Shown here: in pieces, positions 50,772 through 61,504 of the stretch
Position numbering within the stretch: the stretch's first letter is position 1
Layout of the letters: every line of letters starts with the position of its first letter
Assembly: GCA_002434305.1 (NCBI GenBank)
Contig: DJJU01000013.1
Coordinates: forward strand, 310,001 to 374,000
DNA: 64,000 nt
Reading direction: 5' to 3'
Source: Alicycliphilus sp. UBA6560
GTDB taxonomy: Bacteria; Pseudomonadota; Gammaproteobacteria; Burkholderiales; Burkholderiaceae_C
Notes under the pieces: model-generated
What the model was told of the DNA's origin: nothing
The model's database searches: none
Seen by the model: only the letters and a program-made list of their open reading frames with translations
Made by a program: the position numbers and the translations under genes

Positions 50772-51758
50772 GTGACCCAAGCCCCGAACCTCGTCTCCAA
50801 GCTCCTGCTGGGCGCCGCCGCCGCGGCCACCCTGGCGAGCGCCGCGCACGCGCAGGGCGCCTACCCCAGCCGGCCCGTCAAGCTCGTCGTCTCGCAGGCG
50901 CCGGGCGGCAGCTCCGACACCATCGCCCGCCTGTGGGCCGAGCATGCCGGCAAGGCCATCGGCGGCACCATCGTGGTGGAAAACAAGCCCGGCGGCGGCG
51001 GCATCATCGCCGCGCAGAACGCGCTGAACCAGCCGGCCGACGGCTACACCCTGCTGTACGGCAGCGTGTCGTTGATGGTGCTCAACCAGTTCACCTACAA
51101 GCCCCTGCCCTACAACCCGGAGAAGGACTTCACCGGCGTGGCCATGCTGACCACCGTGCCCTTCGTGCTGACGGCCAACCCGGCCACGGGCATCACGTCG
51201 CTCAAAGAGCTGATGGCCAAGGCCAAGGCCGAACCGGGCAAGCTGAACTTCGCCTCCGCCGGCCTGGGCAACTCCACCCACCTGGCGGTGGAGCTGGTGT
51301 CCGAGGCCCTGGGCGTCCGCATGACGCACATCCCCTACAAGGGCGAGGCCGACGGCATCCTGGCCACCATCGGCGGGCAGACCGAGGTCATGGCCCCGGT
51401 GTACGGCACGGCCCTGCCGCACATCAAGAACGGCAAGCTCAACCCGCTGGCCGTGCTCTCGCCCCAGCGCGTGCCCGAGCTGCCCGAGGTGCCCACCGCC
51501 AGCGAGCTGGGCGTGAAAGACTTCGACAACATGGGCTGGAGCGGCATCGTGGCGCGCGCCGGCACGCCCGCCGACATCATCGAAAAGCTCAACAAGGCCA
51601 CAGAGGCCTTCCACAGCAGCCCCGACGTGCAGGCCAAGCTCAAGACCATGGGCGTGATGCCCGTCTCCGGCCCGGCCTCGCTGGTCATGGAGACCGCCGC
51701 GCGCGACACCAAGGCCTGGGGCCCGGCGCTGCAAAAGCTGGACCTGAGCAGCAAGTAA
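50772..51758 (+). CDS. Bug-family tripartite tricarboxylate transporter substrate-binding protein
   Basis: 328 residues from GTG 50772 (GAGGGAA upstream). Signal peptide ending ASAAHA. Bug motifs include YPSRPVKLVVSQAPGGSSDT, VVENKPGGGGIIAAQN, PADGYTLLYGS and VPTASELGVKDFDNMGW. Such periplasmic proteins bind carboxylates or amides and deliver them to TctAB permeases or signal through other systems. No TctA/TctB genes are nearby, so this is an orphan Bug protein, frequent in Burkholderiales. It is followed by gamma-glutamyltransferase after 10 bp, suggesting a gamma-glutamyl compound as ligand. Confidence 0.93.
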   Translation: MTQAPNLVSKLLLGAAAAATLASAAHAQGAYPSRPVKLVVSQAPGGSSDTIARLWAEHAGKAIGGTIVVENKPGGGGIIAAQNALNQPADGYTLLYGSVSLMVLNQFTYKPLPYNPEKDFTGVAMLTTVPFVLTANPATGITSLKELMAKAKAEPGKLNFASAGLGNSTHLAVELVSEALGVRMTHIPYKGEADGILATIGGQTEVMAPVYGTALPHIKNGKLNPLAVLSPQRVPELPEVPTASELGVKDFDNMGWSGIVARAGTPADIIEKLNKATEAFHSSPDVQAKLKTMGVMPVSGPASLVMETAARDTKAWGPALQKLDLSSK

Positions 51759-51768
51759 GGACCCGCCC

Positions 51769-53394
51769 ATGACGCAACAAGCCATGGTGGTCTGCCCGCA
51801 GCCGGAAGCGGCCGAGTCGGGCATCGACATCCTGCGCGCGGGCGGCAACGCGGTGGACGCCGCCGTGGCCACGGCGCTGGCCCAGACGGTGGTCGATCCG
51901 CTGATGTGCGGGATCGCCGGCTTCGGCACGGCCGCGGTGTACAAGCCGGGCGAGCGGGTGCACGAGTACTTCGACTTCCACTCGCCCGCGCCGCTGGCCG
52001 CGCGCGAGGACATGTGGCAGGACCTGCTGGAGGGCGAGACCCCCGACGGCTTCGGCTTCATCCTCAAGGGCCGGGTCAACGACATCGGCCCGCAGTCCAT
52101 CGGCACGCCCGCCACGCTCAAGGGCCTGGAGGCCCTGCACCGCGCGCACGGCCGCCTGCCGTGGAAGCAGGTGGTCGAGCCCGCCATCCGCTGGGCCGAG
52201 GACGGCTTCTTCGTGCGCCCCGGCATGCACGCCTTCTGGATCGACGAGCCCACCATGGGCCGCGTGGGCAACCTGGAGCGCCTGCAGTACTGCGAGGACA
52301 GCCGCCAGCTGTACTGCCGCCCCGACGGTCGGCCCAAGCCCATCGGCGCGCCGCTGCGCAACGACGGCATGGCCCGCGTGCTGCGCCAGATCGCCGAGGA
52401 AGGCTCCGAGCCCTTCTACCGGGGCGACCTGGCACGGCAAATGGTGGCGCACCTGCAGTCGCTGGGCGCCCTGATCACGCTGGAGGACCTGGCGCAGTAC
52501 GAAGTCACGCGCAACGCGCCGCTGGTGGGCAGCTACCGGGGCCGCACCGTGGCCACCAACCAGCCCCCCGGCGGTGGCGCCATGCTGCTGCAGATGCTGA
52601 ACATCCTGGAGCCGTTCGACCTGGGTGCCCTGGAGCACAACGGCCCCGAGTACATCCGCCTGGTCTGCGAGGCCATGAAGAAGGCCACCGCGGACAAGGA
52701 CCGCTTCATTGGCGACCCCAAGTTCTTCGACGTGCCGCTGCAGCAGCTGCTGAGCAAGGACCTGGCGCGCGAGGCGGCGGCGCAGATCCGCGCCGGCCAG
52801 CGTTTCAGCGTGGAGCGGGTGAACCCGGGCGCCCCCGTGCCGCGCGACACCACCCACCTGAGCGTGGTGGATGGCGACGGCAACGCCGTCTCCATGACCC
52901 ACTCGCTGGCCATGCCGTCGGGCATCGTCACGCCGGGCATGGGCTTCTTCTACAACGGCTGCATGGGCGTGTTCGACCCGCGTCCGGGCCGCGCCGGCAG
53001 CATCCGGCCGGGCAAGAGCCGCTTCACCTCGTCCTGCCCGACCATGACGTTCACACAAGACGGCCAGCTGGACGTGGTGCTGGGCGCGCCCGGCGGCACG
53101 CAGATCGCCATGGGCGTGCTACAGGTGCTGCTGAACGTGATCGACCACGGCATGGAGATGCAGGCCGCCGTCAGCGCGCCGCGCTTTTCCTCCACCAGCA
53201 ACGCCATCGACGTGTGCAATCGCATCCCGCGCCACACCACGCGGCAGCTGGAGGCGGATGGCTATACGGTGCGCCGCAACCCCTACAACTACACCATCGG
53301 CTGGGTGCACGCCGTGCAGGTGTGCGCGGACGGGCTGCACGGCGGCGCCGACCCGGGGCGCGACGGCGTGGCCTACCAGTTGCGCCTGCCGTAA
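51769..53394 (+). CDS. Gamma-glutamyltransferase family protein
   Basis: 541 residues. Ntn-hydrolase of the GGT family. N-terminus VVCPQPEAAESGIDILRAGG and AVDAAVATALAQTVVDP are typical of the large subunit. The self-cleavage/nucleophile site is Thr361 in PRDTTHLSVVDGDGNAVSMT, and GVFDPRPG, GGTQIAMGVLQVLLNVID are in the small subunit. Unlike classical periplasmic GGT there is no signal peptide, so it is probably cytoplasmic. It may hydrolyse gamma-glutamyl or related amide bonds of a compound captured by the Bug protein ahead of it. Cephalosporin-acylase-like members of this family are an alternative. Confidence 0.88.
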   Translation: MTQQAMVVCPQPEAAESGIDILRAGGNAVDAAVATALAQTVVDPLMCGIAGFGTAAVYKPGERVHEYFDFHSPAPLAAREDMWQDLLEGETPDGFGFILKGRVNDIGPQSIGTPATLKGLEALHRAHGRLPWKQVVEPAIRWAEDGFFVRPGMHAFWIDEPTMGRVGNLERLQYCEDSRQLYCRPDGRPKPIGAPLRNDGMARVLRQIAEEGSEPFYRGDLARQMVAHLQSLGALITLEDLAQYEVTRNAPLVGSYRGRTVATNQPPGGGAMLLQMLNILEPFDLGALEHNGPEYIRLVCEAMKKATADKDRFIGDPKFFDVPLQQLLSKDLAREAAAQIRAGQRFSVERVNPGAPVPRDTTHLSVVDGDGNAVSMTHSLAMPSGIVTPGMGFFYNGCMGVFDPRPGRAGSIRPGKSRFTSSCPTMTFTQDGQLDVVLGAPGGTQIAMGVLQVLLNVIDHGMEMQAAVSAPRFSSTSNAIDVCNRIPRHTTRQLEADGYTVRRNPYNYTIGWVHAVQVCADGLHGGADPGRDGVAYQLRLP

Positions 53395-53418
53395 CAGGGA
53401 AGGGGGCGGTGCGCCGCG

Positions 53419-55113
53419 TCAGGCCGCCGCCGCCAGGCCTGCGTGGTGCCCGCGCGTGAAGGCCTCCTCGAACACCGAGTAGCCCGACCAGTCGGCATGG
53501 GCGAACAGCAGGCGCTGCGTGCCGGGCGTGGGCAGCACGCCGATGCGCTCTCCATTTGATAGCTGCCGGCGCTTGGTGGACGGGCGCTGCAGGCCGATTT
53601 GGCTTAAAAACGCCTGCGTGCCCGGCAGGGGGACAGCCATGGCATGGCCGTAGCGCGTCAGCTCCATGCGCGTGGCGCGCTCGGCCAGGTCGGGGTGGGC
53701 CGCGCCCAGCGACGCGGCGATGGCGCCGGCCCAGTGCGTCCAGGGCGCGCTCTCCAACTGCCGGCGCGCATCCGGCACGTCGCCCAGGGCCTGGTAGTAG
53801 GTCAGCACCGTGGGGCGGGCCAGCAGCGCGGCGCCGGCCAGGCGCTGGTGGCCGGCGTCCACGTAGCCCAGGCCGCCGGGCACGGGGTCGGCGTACAGCA
53901 CGTTGTCCCAGGCCGGGGCGGCGCCGGGCGCGTCGGCCAGGGGACGGTCCAGGTGCACGTTGGCCACCAGCCAGGGCGCCCAGCGCAGGCGCCGCGCGGC
54001 CTCGGGCAGGAAGGCGGGCGCGCCCTCGGCCACCACGCGCGCGGCCATGAAGGCGGGCAGGGCGACGATGCAGCGCCCGGCCTGCCAGCGCTCGACGCGG
54101 CCGCTGGCGTGGTCCAGCGCGTCCACCTCCACGCCGTGGCGGCGCTCGGCAATGCGCAGCACGCCCCGGCCGGTGAAGAGCTGGCCGCCTTCGATCAGCG
54201 GCGCGGCCAGGCGGGCGGTGAGCCAGCCGTTGCCCTCGGGCCAGGTCAGCACGCCGGCGTCGTCTTCGCTGTGCGCGGCCTCTCCCGGCGCGGCAAAGCC
54301 GTGCCGGCTGGCGAAATAGTGGATGCCGGCCCAGGCCGACACGCGGGCCGTGCCGGCGCCGTAGTCGTCGCGGCAGCAGTAGTCCAGGTACCAGCGCAGG
54401 TAGGCGTCATGGAGGCCCTCGCGCGCCAGCCATTCATCAAAAACCATAGCGTCCAGCGCTTGGTGGACGGGCGCTAGGGGCTGATTTGGCTTCCAGTTTT
54501 TCAGCGCCGGCATGGCGAAGGGCGCGGTGCGCGACAGCTCGGCCACGCGCTGGCCGAAGCGCCGGTACTGCGCCAGCGTGGCGCCCCCCACGCCCTGCAC
54601 GGGCAGCAGCCCTTCCTGCCAGTGGCCGTGCAGGTACAGCCGTTCCTGCGGGCTGTGCACCAGGTGGCGGCCCTGCTCGCCGCCGTAGTGCCAGCGCCCG
54701 GCGATGCGCTGGCGCAGGCCCAGCTCCTGCAGCAGGTCCTGCACCTCGGCGGCCGCGTCGCCGGGCACGGGCAGGTAGTGCGCGCCCAGGGGGCAGGGCA
54801 GGCCCTGCAGGCTGCCGGCGCGGCTGTTGCCGCCGGGCGTGTCCTGCAGCTCCAGCACTGCCACGTCGTGCCTGCCGGCCAGCCGCAGGGCGCGCGCCGC
54901 CGCCAGCCCGGCCACGCCGGCACCGGCAATCAGCACACCGGTGCGCCGCTGCACATCGGGTGTCAGGGCCAGGCCCTGGGCCAGGCGCTCGCGCAGCGCG
55001 TGGCCGCGCGCCAGGTCCGCGCCCTGCCAGCCGCCGGCCAAGGACGGGCGCGCGTCCTGGCAGCCGGCCAGGGCCAGCAGCGGGGCGGCGGCCAGGAGGT
55101 CGCGCCGGCGCAT
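53419..55113 (-). CDS. FAD-dependent amine-oxidase-like oxidoreductase, Tat lipoprotein
   Basis: 564 residues. The N-terminus MRRRDLLAAAPLLALAGC has a twin-arginine motif and a lipobox, so the protein is exported folded and lipid-anchored. FAD-binding Rossmann GVLIAGAGVAGLAAARALRL with LELQDTPGGNSRAG (about residues 60-105) matches flavin monoamine-oxidase-like enzymes. The gene carries two copies of the dispersed repeat in frame, encoding residues ~203-226 (KPNQPLAPVHQALDAMV) and ~500-521 (SQIGLQRPSTKRRQLSNG). It is the last gene of a unit that begins with spermidine synthase, hinting at polyamine or amine oxidation; substrate is inferred. Confidence 0.82.
   Translation of the reverse strand: MRRRDLLAAAPLLALAGCQDARPSLAGGWQGADLARGHALRERLAQGLALTPDVQRRTGVLIAGAGVAGLAAARALRLAGRHDVAVLELQDTPGGNSRAGSLQGLPCPLGAHYLPVPGDAAAEVQDLLQELGLRQRIAGRWHYGGEQGRHLVHSPQERLYLHGHWQEGLLPVQGVGGATLAQYRRFGQRVAELSRTAPFAMPALKNWKPNQPLAPVHQALDAMVFDEWLAREGLHDAYLRWYLDYCCRDDYGAGTARVSAWAGIHYFASRHGFAAPGEAAHSEDDAGVLTWPEGNGWLTARLAAPLIEGGQLFTGRGVLRIAERRHGVEVDALDHASGRVERWQAGRCIVALPAFMAARVVAEGAPAFLPEAARRLRWAPWLVANVHLDRPLADAPGAAPAWDNVLYADPVPGGLGYVDAGHQRLAGAALLARPTVLTYYQALGDVPDARRQLESAPWTHWAGAIAASLGAAHPDLAERATRMELTRYGHAMAVPLPGTQAFLSQIGLQRPSTKRRQLSNGERIGVLPTPGTQRLLFAHADWSGYSVFEEAFTRGHHAGLAAAA
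53549..53613 (+). repeat. Dispersed repeat, copy 11, inside the FAD oxidoreductase
   Basis: Best-preserved copy: CATTTGATAGCTGCCGGCGC, then TTGGTGGACGGGCGCTGCAG, GCCGATTTGGCTTAAAAA. Translated without a stop on the opposite strand. Confidence 0.85.
54436..54505 (+). repeat. Dispersed repeat, copy 12, inside the FAD oxidoreductase
   Basis: CATAGCGTCCAGCGCTTGGT then GGACGGGCGCTAGGGGCTGA, TTTGGCTTCCAGTTTTT. Very similar to copy 11 over about 40 bp but translated in a different frame. Confidence 0.8.
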
Positions 55114-55126
55114 GCCGATGGCTTTT

Positions 55127-56119
55127 TCAGTCGGCCCAGCGCTGGCGGATCTCCAGCAGCTGGGGCAGCAGGGCCTGGAAGCGCTCGGCCAGCGCCGGGT
55201 CGAAGTGCCGGCCGGCCTGCTCCTGGATGTGGGCCATGGCGGCCTCGGGCGTCCAGGCGCGCTTGTAGGGCCGCTCGGAGGTCAGCGCGTCGAACACGTC
55301 GGCCAGGGCGACGATGCGTGCCTCCAGCGCGATGGCCTCGCCGGCCAGCCCCTGCGGGTAGCCGCTGCCGTCCCACTTCTCGTGGTGCTGCAAGGCGATG
55401 GTGCGGGCCATGGCCAGCAGGCCGCCCGGGTGCTCGCCGATGATCTGCGCACCGATTTCGGGATGGGTGCGCATCACGTCCCACTCCTGCGCGTCCAGCG
55501 GCCCGGGCTTGCGCAGCACGGCGTCGGGGATGCCGATCTTGCCCACGTCGTGCATGGGCGCGGCGTTCAGCAGGTCCTCCGCCCAGGCCGCGCTGCAGCC
55601 CAGCGCCAGCGCCAGCAGGCGGGCAAAGTGGCTCATGCGGATGACGTGCATGCCGGTCTCGTTGTCCTTGTACTCGGCGGCGCGGCCCAGCCGCTGCACC
55701 AGCTGCAGGCGCGTGTCGCGCAGCTCCTGCAGGCGCACGAGAGACAGGTGGTTGCGCACCCGCGCGCGTACCGTGGCGGCGCTGATGGGCTTGGTGATGT
55801 AGTCCACGCCGCCGGTGTCAAAGCCCCGCGCCTCGTCCTGCGGGTCGGCCAGTGCGGTCACGAAGATGACGGGGATGGCGGCGGTGGCCGGGTCGGCCTT
55901 GAGCGCGGCGCACACGGCGTAGCCATCCATGCCCGGCATCATCACGTCCAGCACGACGAGCTGGGGCTGCTGGCTGCGTGCGATCTCCAGGGCGCGGGCG
56001 CCGTCGGTGGCGAACAGCAGGCGGTAGTCGGCCTCCAGTACATGGCGCAGCACGTGCAGGTTGGTGGGCTCGTCGTCGACGAGCAGCAGCCGCGGGCGGA
56101 GGTCTTCGGCGGGCGTCAT
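55127..56119 (-). CDS. HD-GYP response regulator (predicted c-di-GMP phosphodiesterase)
   Basis: 330 residues. N-terminal receiver: RLLLVDDEPTNLHVLRHVLE, phospho-acceptor Asp in LVVLDVMMPGMDGYAV, conserved Lys in DYITKPIS. The C-terminal HD-GYP domain has the HD pair in AAPMHDVGKIGIPDAVL and the signature HHEKWDGSGYPQG, so c-di-GMP hydrolysis is expected. It begins 27 bp after the hybrid kinase and ends 13 bp before the FAD oxidoreductase, forming an operon. The kinase's Hpt domain is the likely phosphodonor. By lowering c-di-GMP it could oppose BcsA activation. Confidence 0.94.
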   Translation of the reverse strand: MTPAEDLRPRLLLVDDEPTNLHVLRHVLEADYRLLFATDGARALEIARSQQPQLVVLDVMMPGMDGYAVCAALKADPATAAIPVIFVTALADPQDEARGFDTGGVDYITKPISAATVRARVRNHLSLVRLQELRDTRLQLVQRLGRAAEYKDNETGMHVIRMSHFARLLALALGCSAAWAEDLLNAAPMHDVGKIGIPDAVLRKPGPLDAQEWDVMRTHPEIGAQIIGEHPGGLLAMARTIALQHHEKWDGSGYPQGLAGEAIALEARIVALADVFDALTSERPYKRAWTPEAAMAHIQEQAGRHFDPALAERFQALLPQLLEIRQRWAD

Positions 56120-56146
56120 GGGCTTTCTGGGGCAGTCCGGTACGGT

Positions 56147-59890
<3,744 letters not shown>

Positions 59891-59962
59891 GAAAAGTTAC
59901 CAAGGCAGCCCGGTATATCGGTTGCATTGTGAAGGGCCTGAAACGAAATTACATATTCGTGC

Positions 59963-61504
59963 TCAATGCCCCAGCACGCGGCCCCACTCCTGCTCGTAGG
60001 TGTGCACCAGCACCTGGTTGGACAGGCGGTTGACCTCGGCGGGCACGCGCGCCATGTCGCGCGGAAAATCGAGCAGCGGCGCCAGCGACGGCAGGTCCAG
60101 AAAGCGCAGCCCCGCGGGCAGCGCCGGCGGCTGGCGCCAGGGCCGGTGGCCGGCGATGACGAAGCCCCATTCGCCGAAGCTGGGCACGTGCGCGTGGTAG
60201 GGCGTTGCGCCCAGGCCCACCGACTCGATGGTGGCCACCACCGTCCAGAAGCTCTTGCGCGCGATCAGCGGCGAAGTGGTCTGCACCACGGCATAGCCGC
60301 TGGCGGCCAGGCGCTGGTCCAGCAGGGCATAGAAGCTGTTGGTGTAGAGCTTGCCGATGGCGAAGTTGGTCGGGTCGGGAAAGTCCACCACGATCACGTC
60401 GAACGGCTCCAGCCCCGGCTGCTGCAGCCACTGGAAGGCGTCCTGGTTGACCACCCGCACGCGCGCGTCGTGCAGCGCGTCGCCGTTCAGGCGGCGCAGC
60501 AGCGGATGCTCGGCGAACAGCCGCGTCATGGCCGGGTCCAGCTCGACCAGCGTGACCGACTCGACGCCGGGGTACTTGAGGATCTCGCGCACCGCCATGC
60601 CGTCGCCCCCGCCCAGTACCGCCACGCGCCGGGGTGCGCCGTGCGCGGCCATGGCCGGGTGCACCAGCGCCTCGTGGTAGCGATACTCGTCGCTCTCGGC
60701 GAACTGCAGGTTGCCGTTCAGGTACAGGCGCAGGCCCTGGCGCCCCTGCGTCAGCACGATGCGCTGGTAGGGCGAGCTGTGGCTGGCCACGATGTGGTCC
60801 TGGTAGAAGCGGTCTTCGGCGAAGCGCGTGATGTGCTCGGCGCCCGCGAGGCCCGCCCCCAGCGCGGCCAGCACTGCCGCGCAGGCCAGCGCGTGCGCGC
60901 GCAGGCGCCGCAGCTCATGGCGGAACAGCCACAGCGCCCACACCGCCACCGCCGCGTTCATGAAGCCGAACAGCAGCCCTGTGCGCACCAGCCCCAGTTG
61001 CGGCACCAAGAGCAGCGGAAACGCCAGCGACACCGCCAGCGCGCCGAGGTAGTCGAAGGTCAGCACCTGGCTGACCAGGTCTTTCAGCTGCACGTTGCGC
61101 TTCAGGATGCGCATGACCAGCGGGATCTCCAGGCCGACGAGCGTGCCCACCAGCAGCACCATGCCGTACAGCAGCACCCGAAAGGCCCCGGGCACGTAGG
61201 CGTGCGCGATGAAAAGCGTCGCAGGCAGCGCCCCGCCCACCAACGCCACGAGCAATTCGATGCGCAGGAAGTGCGCCGGCAGCTGCCGCTCGAAATAGCG
61301 CGACAGCCACGAGCCCACACCCATGGCGAACAGATAGGTGCCGATGATGGTGGAGAACTGCAGCACCGAGTCGCCCAGCAGGTACGACGCCAGGGCGCCG
61401 GCCGCCAGCTCGTACAGCAGCCCGCAGGCGGCGATGACGAAGACGCTGGCGAGCAGGGCGACGTCCAGCGGCCGGGGGGTGGCAGGCAGGGCCGGAACGT
61501 TCAT
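59963..61504 (-). CDS. speE: Membrane-bound polyamine aminopropyltransferase (spermidine synthase)
   Basis: 513 residues from ATG 61504, which overlaps the upstream stop by 4 bp (ATGA). Residues ~1-215 form six or seven membrane helices (LLASVFVIAACGLLYELAAG, LLGDSVLQFSTIIGTYLFAM). The C-terminal ~280 residues are the spermidine-synthase domain with YQRIVLTQGRQGLRLYLNG, DEYRYHEALVHPAM, the AdoMet-binding VAVLGGGDGMAVREILKYPG, and the catalytic Asp region IVVDFPDPTNFAIGKLY. It transfers aminopropyl groups from decarboxylated AdoMet to putrescine or related amines at the membrane. No speD is in the window. Confidence 0.93.
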   Translation of the reverse strand: MNVPALPATPRPLDVALLASVFVIAACGLLYELAAGALASYLLGDSVLQFSTIIGTYLFAMGVGSWLSRYFERQLPAHFLRIELLVALVGGALPATLFIAHAYVPGAFRVLLYGMVLLVGTLVGLEIPLVMRILKRNVQLKDLVSQVLTFDYLGALAVSLAFPLLLVPQLGLVRTGLLFGFMNAAVAVWALWLFRHELRRLRAHALACAAVLAALGAGLAGAEHITRFAEDRFYQDHIVASHSSPYQRIVLTQGRQGLRLYLNGNLQFAESDEYRYHEALVHPAMAAHGAPRRVAVLGGGDGMAVREILKYPGVESVTLVELDPAMTRLFAEHPLLRRLNGDALHDARVRVVNQDAFQWLQQPGLEPFDVIVVDFPDPTNFAIGKLYTNSFYALLDQRLAASGYAVVQTTSPLIARKSFWTVVATIESVGLGATPYHAHVPSFGEWGFVIAGHRPWRQPPALPAGLRFLDLPSLAPLLDFPRDMARVPAEVNRLSNQVLVHTYEQEWGRVLGH

